From positions 1-64,000 of the forward strand of contig NZ_JFCB01000011.1 of assembly GCF_000725125.1 (NCBI RefSeq): a stretch of 64,000 bases of DNA, in the 5' to 3' direction. The stretch comes from Streptomyces toyocaensis. Its GTDB lineage: Bacteria > Actinomycetota > Actinomycetes > Streptomycetales > Streptomycetaceae. Of this stretch, positions 1-7,915 are shown in pieces (position 1 is the first letter of the stretch; every line of letters starts with the position of its first letter). Position numbers and translations under genes: made by a program. The notes beneath the pieces were generated by a model. That model worked only from the letters and a program-made list of their open reading frames with translations, was not told the origin of the DNA and did no database searches.

Positions 1-130
1 CCCGACCGCCGCCGCACCCGCGACCCCGACCGCCGCCGCACCCGCGACCGCCGCCGCACCCGCGACCGCCGCCGCACCCGCGACCGCCGCCGCACCCGCG
101 ACCACCACCGCCGCACCCGCGACCACCACC
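1..130. repeat. 18-bp tandem repeat coding for a (PATAA)n linker
   Basis: About six copies of an 18-nt unit (cgaccgccgccgcacccg with small variants), plus two 21-nt copies that contain extra acc codons. All units are multiples of three, so reading frame 2 stays open through the block and encodes repeated Pro-Ala-Thr-Ala-Ala. The frame runs directly into the kinase domain that follows. The repeat is therefore part of a coding region and is a likely site of copy-number variation. Confidence 0.8.
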
Positions 131-733
131 GCCGTGACCGACTCGCACCGCATCGTCGTGCGCGAGCGGATGCGCTTCGCCCGGGACCTGCACGACCTGC
201 TCGGTCCTCGCCTGTCGGCGATCACCCTCCAGTGCGAGCTGGCCCACCGCCACCTCGACCGCCGCCCGGACACCGCACGCGACCAGCTGGCGCAGGCGCT
301 CGCGGGACTGCGCGACATCGTCGAGGAGGCGCGACGGGTGGCCCACGGCTACCACTGCCTCTCCCTGGAGACGGAACTCGCGTCGAACCGGGAGCTGCTC
401 GAGTCGGCGGGCGTCGAGACCGAGGTCACGCTGCCGGGCGCGGTGCTGCCCGCCCCGCTCCAGGCGGTCCTCGCCACCACCGTCAGGGAGGCCGTCGCCA
501 ACGTCCTCAAGCACAGCCGCGCCCGCCGCTGCCGCCTCGCGGTCGAGACCGGGAACGGGGCGGTGCGCCTGAGCGTCACCAACGACGGCGTCCCCCGCCC
601 CGCCCCGCCGGCCGCCCCCGGCCTCGGCCTGCGCAGCCTGGCGGAACGCGTCACCGCGGTGGGCGGCACCCTGGCCCACACCCGCGTCCCCCCGGCCCAC
701 TACCTCCTCCAAGCCCGCTTTCCCCTGCGGTGA
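1..733 (+). CDS. Two-component sensor histidine kinase, DesK/NarX type (5' end outside window)
   Basis: C-terminal part of a histidine kinase. Frame 2 is open from the window edge, through the Pro-Ala-Thr linker and into the DHp segment. The H-box reads RDLHDLLGPRLS, with the phospho-acceptor His in RDLHD, as in the HisKA_3 family. The HATPase part follows, with an N-box (REAVANVLKHS), a G1-like box (NDG) and a G2-like box (GLGLRSLAERV). A GTG at 134 could be called as a start, but it would leave a kinase without a sensor domain and ignores the open frame upstream. The membrane-spanning sensor should therefore lie left of the window. No response regulator follows, so any partner would be upstream. 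The repetitive linker between sensor and DHp is unusual. Confidence 0.75.
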   Translation, partial: PTAAAPATPTAAAPATAAAPATAAAPATAAAPATTTAAPATTTAVTDSHRIVVRERMRFARDLHDLLGPRLSAITLQCELAHRHLDRRPDTARDQLAQALAGLRDIVEEARRVAHGYHCLSLETELASNRELLESAGVETEVTLPGAVLPAPLQAVLATTVREAVANVLKHSRARRCRLAVETGNGAVRLSVTNDGVPRPAPPAAPGLGLRSLAERVTAVGGTLAHTRVPPAHYLLQARFPLR

Positions 734-981
734 CGGACGGGCGACCCAGGAGGCGACGAACGGTCCGAACACTCCTCGACGGCCTCCCGCCCCGGAGTGA
801 GCGGGGCGTGGCCCGGCGACGTCTGCGAAGCGGTGGCCCGGCGTGCGGTCTTGAACGGGCTCCCCCCGCCACGCCACTTCCACACGTGCGCTGCTCGAAG
901 CGGCCCATGACGTCCGTCGGCGCCAAGAAGATCCCGCCGTCCCCTATGCGTGGCGCGGCCACTGGTAGATCCTTTCCAGTC

Positions 982-1383
982 GTGACCCACACGACAAGCG
1001 ACACCGCGTGGCCCGGAAACATCGGGGCCATCACCCTGTTCGTCGAGGACCTGGAGGCCACCAAGCGGTTCTACGTCGAGGTCTTCGACCTGCCGGTGAC
1101 CTTCGAGGACGACGACTCGGCCGTGTTCGGTTTCGGGAACACCCTCATCAACCTGCTGCGCACCGCGGCGGCCGGCGAACTGATCGACCCCGCGCCCGTC
1201 GCCGGGCCGGACTCCGGTTCCCGTGTGCAACTCACCCTCGCCGTGGCCGACGTGGACGCGAAGTGCGAGGAACTGGCCGCCCGCGGCGTGACGCTGCTCA
1301 ACGGTCCGATGGACCGGCCCTGGGGAATACGGACCGCGAGCTTCCGCGATCCGGGCGGCCACATCTGGGAGATCGCACAGTGA
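982..1383 (+). CDS. VOC (glyoxalase/bleomycin resistance) superfamily protein
   Basis: A protein of 133 residues with the paired beta-alpha-beta-beta-beta layout of the vicinal-oxygen-chelate fold. It opens with GNIGAITLFVEDLEATKRFY and ends with SFRDPGGHIWEIAQ, the usual second-half signature with a metal-site Glu. Substrate cannot be predicted: family members include dioxygenases, isomerases and drug-binding proteins. GTG 982 was chosen because homologous sequence starts just after it. An in-frame ATG at 907 would add an unrelated tail, and no strong ribosome binding site precedes either start. The stop overlaps the GTG of the next gene (GTGA), so the two are probably cotranscribed and translationally coupled. 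Confidence 0.75.
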   Translation: MTHTTSDTAWPGNIGAITLFVEDLEATKRFYVEVFDLPVTFEDDDSAVFGFGNTLINLLRTAAAGELIDPAPVAGPDSGSRVQLTLAVADVDAKCEELAARGVTLLNGPMDRPWGIRTASFRDPGGHIWEIAQ

Positions 1384-1898
1384 CCACGACCACCACCGCG
1401 GCATCGAACGCCGAGATCCGGGCACTCCTGTCCGTCCTGGACGGCCAGCGTCGCCACGTCCTCGGCATACTCGACGGACTCGACGCGGAGGCACTGCGGC
1501 GACCTGTGCTGCCATCCGGATGGAGCTGCCTGGGGCTCGTCCAGCACCTCGCGCTCGACGTCGAGCGCTTCTGGTTCCGCGCCGTGGTCACCGGCGACCC
1601 GGCGGCCATCGAGGCCCTGGACGACATCGACGACGCCTGGCAGGTTCCGTCCGACGTCCCGCACACCGAGGTCCTCGACCGGTACCGCACGGAGGCGGAC
1701 CTCTCCGACACCGTCATCACCGCCGCGGCCGCGGACGCTCCCCTGGCCTGGTGGCCCCACCACCTCTTCGGGGAACCCCACTTGCACACCGTCCGGGACG
1801 TCCTGCTGCACGTCATCACCGAGACCGCGTGCCACGCCGGCCATCTCGACGCGGCACGGGAACTCATCGACGGCCGACGCTGGCTGGTCCTGACCTGA
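1380..1898 (+). CDS. DinB-like / DUF664 four-helix protein
   Basis: A protein of 172 residues starting at the GTG that overlaps the preceding stop. The sequence fits the DinB/DUF664 fold: helix 2 has SWSCLGLVQHL-like residues with a His, and the last helix has HVITETACHAGHLDAARE. The three conserved histidines would form the metal site of this family. Some members are thiol (mycothiol) S-transferases, but most are uncharacterised, and no activity is assigned here. Coupling with a VOC protein suggests a small detoxification operon, which is inference only. A purine-rich stretch of repeated gagaag units (1917-1950) lies just downstream. Confidence 0.7.
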   Translation: MTTTTTAASNAEIRALLSVLDGQRRHVLGILDGLDAEALRRPVLPSGWSCLGLVQHLALDVERFWFRAVVTGDPAAIEALDDIDDAWQVPSDVPHTEVLDRYRTEADLSDTVITAAAADAPLAWWPHHLFGEPHLHTVRDVLLHVITETACHAGHLDAARELIDGRRWLVLT

Positions 1899-2023
1899 GG
1901 CCTCCTCGCAGCGACGAGAAGGAGAAGCAGAAAGAGAAGGAGAAGGACGGAACGGAGTGAACGCCTCGTAGCCGACTCGATGGAAGGACGGAGAGGCGGA
2001 AGGGTCCGCCGCCGGCCCGGCAG

Positions 2024-3640
2024 CTATGGCGCCGTCGAACCGGGCTGGGTCTTCGGAATCCGTGAGGTGAAGAACATCGCGAGGAGCGCGGCGAGGGCGA
2101 GGATGGCGAGCGCGGCGCGCAGACCGTCGATCCTGGCGTCTTCGTTCGCGTCGAGTGCCGCCTGAGCCACCTCCTCGCTCGTGCCCGCCTCGGCGAGCGC
2201 GGACTCGAGCTGGGCGTCCGACAGGAACGGCACGCCGCTCTCCAGCTCGACCGTCGCCTGGCTCTTGACCTCGGCCGGGATCGCCGGATTCTCCTCCACG
2301 CTGGTGAGGAAGGACGTCGTCATCGAGGCGATCAGGAGCGAACCGGCGAGCGCCGTACCGATCGAGGCGCCCAGGTTGGTGACGGAGTTCTGGACGCCGC
2401 CGACTTCCGCACTCCGTGCCTCCGGCACCGCTGACACGGTGACGGACCCGAGCTGGGACGCCAGCGCGCCCATGCCCAGCCCGATCAACAGCATGGGGAT
2501 GGTGACGATCTCCGCACCGGCGTCCGCGTCGAGCGCGGCCATCAGGACCACCGCGCCCGCGAGCAGCGCGAAGACCCCGAGCCGCACCACCCGCCGGGGA
2601 GAGACGTCCGGGAGGAGGCGGGGGATCAGGACGGCGGCCGCCAGCAGTGTCACGGAGAGCGGCAGCAGGCGAGCACCGGTCATGAGCGCGGACAGGCCCA
2701 GGGCGACCGACAGGTAGAGCGGTACGACGAAGAACACGCCCATCTGGACGAGGTACTGGAAGAAGAACATCGTCAGTCCGCCGGTGAGCTGCTTGTTCTG
2801 CAGCATCGCCGGGTCGACGAGTGGCTCCCTGCGCCGCTCCACCATGCGGGCCTCCCAGCGGAGGAAGAGCCACATCAGCAGCAGACCGGCCAGCATCAGC
2901 CACACGGTCAGCGAGACCCCGAGCCACGCGGGCGCGCCGGGCTTCGGCTGGAACCAGCCCCACTCGTCGGAGCGGAGCACGCCGTAGACGAAGACCCCGA
3001 GCCCGAGGGCGGACAGCACGGCGCCGACGAGGTCGATGCGAGAGCGTTCGCCGACCGGCGCGTCGGCGACCCGGCGGGCGAGCACCAGGATGCCGAGCAC
3101 CACCAGGACCTCACCGGCGAAGACCCACCGCCAGGAGAAGTAGGTCGTCGCGACACCTCCGATGAGCGGCCCGACCGCGATCGCCACGGCCCCCGCGGCC
3201 GCGACGAGACCGTAGGCGGCGGGCCGGCGTTCCGTGGTGAAGTTGCCGGCCACGAGCGCCACGATCGCGGGCAGGATGAGCGCCGCCCCGATCCCTTCGA
3301 GGAACGACCAGCCGACCAGCAGCACGGTCAGGTTCGGTGCGAGCGCCGTGGTGAGGGATCCGCAGCCGTAGATGACGCAGCCGATCACGAACGCGCGTTT
3401 GCGGCCGATCAGCGCCCCCACCTTGCCGCCGGGGATCATGAACATCGCCATCACGAGGGTGTAGGCCGTGATGGCGCCCTGGACACCCGTCACCGTCGTG
3501 CCCACGTCGTCGGCCACCGTCGCGATCGAGACGTTCATGACCGAGCTGTCGAGCGCCATCAGGAACTGACCGGCCGCGAGTGTCAGCAGAACCGTCCGCG
3601 CCTTTGCCGGGCTCTCGGCAGTGTGTGTCCTGGGTGCCAT
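2024..3640 (-). CDS. MFS drug exporter, DHA2 (EmrB/QacA) family, 14 TM
   Basis: A 538-residue hydrophobic protein. The N-terminus carries the DHA2 signature (LMALDSSVMNVSIATVADDV) and motif A after TM2 (GKVGALIGRKRAF). TM5 carries a motif-C-like Gly-rich stretch (GPLIGGVATTYFSWRWVF). Length and hydropathy match 14-TM proton-coupled multidrug exporters. The C-terminal region before the last TM contains an Ala/Glu-rich extracytoplasmic loop. Start ATG 3640 has GGGAG about nine bases upstream. No regulator gene is adjacent: the divergent neighbour at 3866 is a small membrane protein. Substrate unknown. Confidence 0.85.
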   Translation of the reverse strand: MAPRTHTAESPAKARTVLLTLAAGQFLMALDSSVMNVSIATVADDVGTTVTGVQGAITAYTLVMAMFMIPGGKVGALIGRKRAFVIGCVIYGCGSLTTALAPNLTVLLVGWSFLEGIGAALILPAIVALVAGNFTTERRPAAYGLVAAAGAVAIAVGPLIGGVATTYFSWRWVFAGEVLVVLGILVLARRVADAPVGERSRIDLVGAVLSALGLGVFVYGVLRSDEWGWFQPKPGAPAWLGVSLTVWLMLAGLLLMWLFLRWEARMVERRREPLVDPAMLQNKQLTGGLTMFFFQYLVQMGVFFVVPLYLSVALGLSALMTGARLLPLSVTLLAAAVLIPRLLPDVSPRRVVRLGVFALLAGAVVLMAALDADAGAEIVTIPMLLIGLGMGALASQLGSVTVSAVPEARSAEVGGVQNSVTNLGASIGTALAGSLLIASMTTSFLTSVEENPAIPAEVKSQATVELESGVPFLSDAQLESALAEAGTSEEVAQAALDANEDARIDGLRAALAILALAALLAMFFTSRIPKTQPGSTAP

Positions 3641-3865
3641 GCGCGCATGCTCCCAGCCGCCCCGCGAAAGGGAGTCCGACCCACCCCAGAGGTCGACCGG
3701 TTGGCGGAGTCACGGGCAGACGGGGCCGTGAACCGCTCGTCGAGGACGGCCGGCCGGACGCCCTGAGATGCGAAGCGGCCCCGTTGGGCAGAGATTGGAG
3801 GTAGCCCGACCGGCCGAACGCGAAGGTGCGGCTGTGCGGAGTGCTGCGACACGGAGGAGCCGGCC

Positions 3866-4291
3866 ATGGCCAGTCATGTGAGTGGGACCCGCTCGGGTGC
3901 GGCGGCGCGAGGATCGGCGAGGACGGGGAGCGGCTGGCTGGTCTTCGCCGCCGTCCTGATGGTTTTCGGCGGCCTGATGATGATCTTCGAGGGCATCGCC
4001 GCCATCGCGAACGACGACGTGTTCGTCACCACCCGCAACTACGTGTACGAGTTCGATCTGACCGCATGGGGCTGGATCCACCTGATCCTGGGCGTGGTCA
4101 TCGCACTCGCCGGCGCGGCACTGTTCCAGGGTGCCACCTGGGCCAGGGTCGTCGGCGTGGCGGTGGCCGGCCTGGCCATGCTCGCGAACTTCCTGTGGAT
4201 TCCCTACGCGCCGGTCTGGGCCATCGCCCTGATCGCGATCAGCGGCTTCGTCATCTGGGCCCTGTGCACCGCCCCCAGCCCGTCGGAGTGA
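3866..4291 (+). CDS. Small four-TM membrane protein, DUF7144-like
   Basis: A 141-residue protein with a short polar N-terminus (about 25 residues) and four hydrophobic helices, around residues 27-50, 69-90, 93-110 and 113-133. The aromatic segment NYVYEFDLTAWGWIHLILG between TM1 and TM2 is typical of a family abundant in Streptomyces that has no known function. GGAGG precedes ATG 3866 at ideal spacing. It is followed 31 bp later by an amphi-Trp gene, and the two may be cotranscribed. Function not known. Confidence 0.65.
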   Translation: MASHVSGTRSGAAARGSARTGSGWLVFAAVLMVFGGLMMIFEGIAAIANDDVFVTTRNYVYEFDLTAWGWIHLILGVVIALAGAALFQGATWARVVGVAVAGLAMLANFLWIPYAPVWAIALIAISGFVIWALCTAPSPSE

Positions 4292-4322
4292 TGAGCCCGA
4301 GGACCGCAGCGAGGTGCGTCCC

Positions 4323-4649
4323 ATGAAGGACCTCAAGTTCGAGCAGAAGCGCTCGCTGTCCCGCCGCGAGGCGGCTGACCAGCTCACGGCACTCGCAGAC
4401 GCGCTGAGAGAGGGTACGGGTGCCGAACTGGAACTCGGCCCGGGAACGCTGAGCCTGCGAGTCCCCGACGACCTGCGCAGTGAGATCGAGGTCGAGATCG
4501 GTGACGGGGAGATCGAGCTGGAGATCGAACTCAAGTGGCCGACCGCGAAGCGCCGGACAGAACCCTCGCGGACGCCCGCTGAAACGGACGAGGCCACCAC
4601 GCGAGGGAGCGCGCCGCCAGAGCCAGGGCCAAGCGGTACCGGCAGCTGA
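4323..4649 (+). CDS. amphi-Trp domain-containing protein
   Basis: A 108-residue protein beginning MKDLKFEQKRSLSRREAADQL, the hallmark of the small amphi-Trp family. That is followed by an alternating-hydrophobic beta stretch ending ELEIELKWPTA, with the conserved Trp near residue 72. The C-terminal 30 residues are low-complexity and polar. ATG 4323 follows GAGGTG by six bases. A GTG at 4314 is in frame but lies too close to that site. Role unknown. Confidence 0.75.
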   Translation: MKDLKFEQKRSLSRREAADQLTALADALREGTGAELELGPGTLSLRVPDDLRSEIEVEIGDGEIELEIELKWPTAKRRTEPSRTPAETDEATTRGSAPPEPGPSGTGS

Positions 4650-5078
4650 GGAGGCCGGAGCGGAGAGCGGTCTGGTGCGGTGGTGATGCGAGCCGCGCAG
4701 GGAACAGGTTGCGTTCGTGGAGCCTCATGTCGGTGCTCATGGCTAAGGTCTCGGACGCGCGGCCGGCTTCCGAGGTGTCCAGCTCTGCAGAGCAGTTGCA
4801 TCCCCGGCTCTGTCAGGGGGCGGCCCGGGTGCGATCCGGGACCTAACCGACGGTCGGGCTTCGTCGATGGCCAAGGAGAGACCTGCCGGCGCCGGCCGCG
4901 CACCGAGTACGCCAATGCCGAGGGGCAGGCGCCCGCTTTCCAACTGCGGTGGTGAGGTGCAGCCGACTCGCGGTCCCGCCTGAACAGCCGGGGAACGGCG
5001 CTGATGAGACGGAGACCGAGACGGAGCCCGCGCACAACTCGGGTGACGGTTGGCTGCGGTCCGCGCTAGCGTGCGGCG
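4650..5078. other. Gene-poor interval, no supported gene
   Basis: About 430 bp between the amphi-Trp gene and the SMI1-like gene. Two short open frames (4727-4846 and 4867-4982, 38-39 codons) lack ribosome binding sites and recognisable homology, so neither is called. No strong hairpin was noticed. Confidence 0.5.
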
Positions 5079-5681
5079 GTGATCAGCGACGAGGGAGCAC
5101 GGCTGGGTGCGGAGGCCGCACACCGCCTGGCACAGACAGGCCTCTATGAGTTCGAGGCGGGGCTGACGGAGCCAGAGTTCACGCGCATCGAGCGCGAGTA
5201 CGGCTTTCAGTTCGCGGACGATCACCGAGCGTTCCTTGCGGCCGGGCTCCCGGTCAACGTCCCTCCCGAGGACGGGCAGACCTGGTCCAGGCCCTGGCCG
5301 GAGTGGCGCGGCGGCGATCTGGACAGCTTGCGTCGACAGCTCGACTGGCCGGTCGAGGGTGTTCTGCTCGACGTTGAGCACAACGCGTTCTGGTACGAGG
5401 GTTGGGGCGAGCGCCCAGCCGACGCAAAGGCGGCACTGGAGACGGCGCGGCGTCATCTGGCGGAGGCGCCGGTGATGGTGCCCGTGTATGCCCACCGGTA
5501 CCTGCCTGCCGGCCGAGGAAGCTTCGGGCATCCGGTGCTCTCGATGTGGCAGACCGACATCATCCATTACGGCCTGGACCTGGCCGACTACATGCACCAG
5601 GAGTTCGACGAGGCCCGGGGCGAGGTCGACGACACATGGAACCCGCGAGCGACGGCCCCCTTCTGGCGGGACCTTCTCTGA
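5079..5681 (+). CDS. SMI1/KNR4-like (SUKH superfamily) protein
   Basis: A 200-residue soluble protein. The N-terminal half fits SMI1/KNR4-like proteins: GLTEPEFTRIEREYGFQFADDHRAFLAAGLP resembles the helix-turn-strand with a conserved acidic and Phe pattern, followed by WPEWRGGD and later VPVYAHRYLP. SUKH proteins often serve as immunity proteins or as adaptors in polymorphic toxin systems. No toxin gene is adjacent, but a toxin-antitoxin pair starts right after it. GTG 5079 is the first start in the frame after the AT-poor leader. Function uncertain. Confidence 0.55.
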   Translation: MISDEGARLGAEAAHRLAQTGLYEFEAGLTEPEFTRIEREYGFQFADDHRAFLAAGLPVNVPPEDGQTWSRPWPEWRGGDLDSLRRQLDWPVEGVLLDVEHNAFWYEGWGERPADAKAALETARRHLAEAPVMVPVYAHRYLPAGRGSFGHPVLSMWQTDIIHYGLDLADYMHQEFDEARGEVDDTWNPRATAPFWRDLL

Positions 5682-5695
5682 CGCATACATCATTC

Positions 5696-5722
5696 TGGTA
5701 CATGGGCTATGTTTGGTACATG
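5696..5722 (+). promoter_or_regulatory. Direct-repeat operator/promoter of the toxin-antitoxin pair
   Basis: TGGTACATG occurs at 5696-5704 and again at 5714-5722, offset by 18 bp. A TATGTT -10-like box (5708-5713) lies between the copies, so an RNA polymerase start near 5720 would make the antitoxin mRNA leaderless. Ribbon-helix-helix antitoxins usually bind short direct or inverted repeats over their own promoter, which fits. Binding is inferred. Confidence 0.6.
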
Positions 5723-5980
5723 TCCATGAAGCGCACGAACGTCTACGCCGATCCCGAGGACCTGGCGATCATCAAGGAGGCGTCCAAGAGGCGGGGCATA
5801 AGCGAGGCCGAAATCATCCGTCAGGGGATTCACCTTGCGGCGATGGCGAACCGGGTCTGGGACGAACCGTTGTTCTCCCGGACGTTCGAGGGACCAGGGC
5901 GCACGCCGTCCAAGGCTGAGGTCCGTGACACGGTCGCCGACGCGGTCCGCCGCGAGACGGACTCCGGAACTGCCCCGTGA
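5720..5980 (+). CDS. Ribbon-helix-helix antitoxin (VapB-like, CopG/Arc type)
   Basis: A protein of about 86 residues. The core KRTNVYADPEDLAIIKEASKRRGISEAEIIRQGI is a classic CopG/Arc strand followed by two helices. The C-terminal tail (EPLFSRTFEGPGRTP) would clamp the toxin. ATG 5720 is preferred because it sits one turn after the -10-like box. ATG 5726 and ATG 5702 are alternatives in the same frame. Its stop overlaps the toxin GTG (GTGA). Expected to neutralise the PIN toxin and to autorepress the operon through the direct repeats upstream. Confidence 0.75.
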   Translation: MSMKRTNVYADPEDLAIIKEASKRRGISEAEIIRQGIHLAAMANRVWDEPLFSRTFEGPGRTPSKAEVRDTVADAVRRETDSGTAP

Positions 5981-6420
5981 TCATCGTCATCGCCGATACA
6001 TCCGGCCTTCTGGCTGCTCTCGACTCGACCCACCCGGAGCACAGGGGCGCGAACGAGTCGATCATGGCGGCCGGTCTCCTGATCATGTCCCCGCTTCTAC
6101 TGGCGGAACTTGATCACGTGGCCACGCGTGAGTTGGGGCGCGAGGCCGCTCTGAGCGCGGTCGACGACCTGCGGCGCTGGATGAGCCGGGGTCGTGTCGT
6201 AGTGCCGGAGATCACGGAGGACCACTTGGGTGCCGCCCAGTCCGTCCGAGTCCGCTACGGCGGGCTCGACCTGGACCTCGCCGACGCGGTGAACGTAGCG
6301 CTTGCGGCCGACTACGACACGGACGCGATCCTCACCCTCGACCGACGGGACTTCCGGGCCGTACGGCCATTGGGCCGTCACAAGGTGTTCCGGGTGCTCC
6401 CGGACGACCTTCCGCTCTGA
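5977..6420 (+). CDS. PIN-domain ribonuclease toxin (VapC-like)
   Basis: A 147-residue PIN domain. The acidic metal ligands are visible: first Asp in IVIADTSGLLAAL, Glu in LLLAELDHV, then LDLADAVNVALA and ILTLDRRDFRAV. VapC toxins cleave tRNA or rRNA with Mg2+ or Mn2+. It is translationally coupled to the antitoxin by a GTGA overlap. Together the pair forms a type II module. The catalytic residues look intact, so the toxin may be active. Confidence 0.82.
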   Translation: MIIVIADTSGLLAALDSTHPEHRGANESIMAAGLLIMSPLLLAELDHVATRELGREAALSAVDDLRRWMSRGRVVVPEITEDHLGAAQSVRVRYGGLDLDLADAVNVALAADYDTDAILTLDRRDFRAVRPLGRHKVFRVLPDDLPL

Positions 6421-6488
6421 CGCGAGAGTCTCGGCAGCCAAGCGCCTGCTCCCGCGAGCCACGTCGCGTGCCGGGTATCCGTCCCTGC

Positions 6489-6599
6489 ATGCCGGCTATC
6501 GTGTACCGGTCCTACGACGCAGCAACGACCGTTTGGGCGTTCGTGCTGTCGCTTCTGGTCGTGCTGGTTGTGGGTTGGTACGTCCGGCGTCGCAGGTAG
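6489..6599 (+). CDS. Putative 36-residue single-TM small protein
   Basis: ATG 6489 to TAG 6599 encodes about 14 polar residues, then a strongly hydrophobic stretch (WAFVLSLLVVLVVGW), ending YVRRRR. This is a textbook small membrane protein with a positive-inside tail. The ribosome binding site is weak. It lies 68 bp after the PIN toxin. It could be a hydrophobic peptide related to the toxin locus or a chance ORF. The dense run of Val/Leu/Phe flanked by charges argues for coding. Confidence 0.35.
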   Translation: MPAIVYRSYDAATTVWAFVLSLLVVLVVGWYVRRRR

Positions 6600-6615
6600 G
6601 TGTGACCGCCGCCTG

Positions 6616-6710
6616 AGGAGTTCGATCCGGGCCCGCTCCGGCGGATGCCGTCGACTGGCGTGACGGCCGGACAGGAGCGCTGATGTACGACCCTGTCCGG
6701 CGTCGTTGAT
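6616..6710. repeat. 95-nt structured element, copy A
   Basis: Starts aggagttcgatc and ends tcgttgat. An equally long relative lies at 10657-10751. Inside is a perfect 10-bp stem (gccggacagg 6666-6675 with cctgtccggc 6692-6701). The element begins 17 bp after the small-ORF stop at 6599, so it may act as a terminator or be a miniature mobile element. Confidence 0.5.
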
Positions 6711-6799
6711 GGCAACCGTGCATGTCAGCGACGTTCTGCCGCAGTGGCGGCGCGCTCCCGCGCCGTGCGCGGGGTCGAACCCGTGAAGCAGGTTGTCAC

Positions 6800-7732
6800 T
6801 CAGTCCTTGGTGGTGGTCTTGAAGCTGCTGGCGCAGGCCGGCAGCGTGACGCCTTGTCGGTGTGCGAGCGGTAGGAAAGTCACGGGGCGGATCGTCCAGG
6901 TGATGCGAGTGGTCGCGTGGGTGATTGTCACTGAGCAGGGTTCGCCCCGTAGGAGGCATCGGCGTGTCACCAAGCGATCCTCGTAGAGCCACGTCCATGC
7001 TTCGTCCGAGGCGTCGGCGTCCAGAGCCGGCGAGATGGTCCGGAGTGCGACGGCAACCCATCGGTCGGCCTGCGCTGCGGAATAGGCGTCGAAGGAAGCT
7101 TGGAACGCTGGCTGCTCTGCGGAGTCCTGGACAGCTGTGGTCCAACACTCGCACCAGTAACCCCGTCGTGAGCCGCTGATGGCGCAGAGTGCCAAGGAAG
7201 GGACTGCGGCTCCCTCTCTGTCGCTGAGGACCCGGAGGTCGTCCGGATGTGCGGCGCTGAGCACGCGTGTCGGAGCTCGGCGGGTGCCTCTGGGAGCCGA
7301 CGTCAACCTCGCTTCAGGAAAAGGGCGCTGAGAGTGTGGCGAACCGGTCAGTGAGATTTCGGCCCAACACCGTTTGCCGGTTCGTGTCGGTTCGGCACCG
7401 TGTCGGTGAGCGAGGGCGGACACCAGGAGGAGGCCACGGCCGTGCTCGCTGTCGTCTTCAGGGAGGCCGGGGCGGGGGAGTGATGCGCCGGAGTCACACA
7501 CCTCGATGTGCAGGACGGCGTCGGTGAGCCGTGTCGTCAAGTGGATGCGTCCGGTGCCGACATGCTGCACCACGTTCGTCAGCAGCTCGCTGATCACCAC
7601 GGCCGCGGTGTGCTCCACCTCGTCGTCCAGCTCGGCGTTCCAGCGCCGTATCCCTGCCAAGGCCCGACGCCGCGCGTCGGAGACAGCACGGGCCGTGGCA
7701 GGTACGGACAGGACGAGCTGATGCGCAGCCAT
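6800..7732 (-). CDS. Anti-sigma-factor-like ATP-binding protein with C-terminal extension
   Basis: A 310-residue protein. Residues 1-125 are a GHKL/HATPase_c_2 domain of the RsbW/SpoIIAB-like class common in Streptomyces: N-box ISELLTNVVQHVG, D-box VCDSGA, G2-like HGRGLLLVSALAHRHG. Such proteins bind and sequester sigma factors or act as serine kinases. Normal members end near residue 140. Here about 170 extra residues follow, with a Cys/Trp-rich segment (GYWCECWTTAVQD) and a C-terminal module I do not recognise. ATG 7732 has GAGAGGA upstream. It is divergent from the XRE regulator at 7916, an arrangement typical of WhiJ/AbaA-like regulatory loci. Either a true fusion or read-through into a second gene. 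Confidence 0.65.
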   Translation of the reverse strand: MAAHQLVLSVPATARAVSDARRRALAGIRRWNAELDDEVEHTAAVVISELLTNVVQHVGTGRIHLTTRLTDAVLHIEVCDSGASLPRPGLPEDDSEHGRGLLLVSALAHRHGAEPTRTGKRCWAEISLTGSPHSQRPFPEARLTSAPRGTRRAPTRVLSAAHPDDLRVLSDREGAAVPSLALCAISGSRRGYWCECWTTAVQDSAEQPAFQASFDAYSAAQADRWVAVALRTISPALDADASDEAWTWLYEDRLVTRRCLLRGEPCSVTITHATTRITWTIRPVTFLPLAHRQGVTLPACASSFKTTTKD

Positions 7733-7915
7733 GGGGTTTCCTCTCTTGGTGCGGTACGAGGTGGTGCCACTCCAGAGAACGGGCTGGTTGGGGTGCCGTC
7801 CGGGGCGAGTGCCGACGGTGCATGGGGTATGCAGAAGCTGCATCGGGGCAGTACCGGGCTGACATGCACCCCGTTGGACGGGGAGGATCGGCAGTGGCGG
7901 AAAGGACCGCGGCAG

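Noticed and set aside
1..130. Tandem repeat considered as a noncoding minisatellite or CRISPR
   Set aside because: Unit length is a multiple of three and one frame stays open into the kinase; no unique spacers.
1917..1950. Repeated gagaag units considered as a CRISPR-like or regulatory repeat
   Set aside because: Short purine-rich slippage tract with no spacers or symmetry.
1071..2963. 630-codon minus-strand frame
   Set aside because: Runs opposite the VOC and DinB genes and out of frame with the MFS gene; no domain.
4727..4982. Two 38-39-codon frames considered as peptide precursors
   Set aside because: No ribosome binding site, no leader/core pattern and no modification genes nearby.
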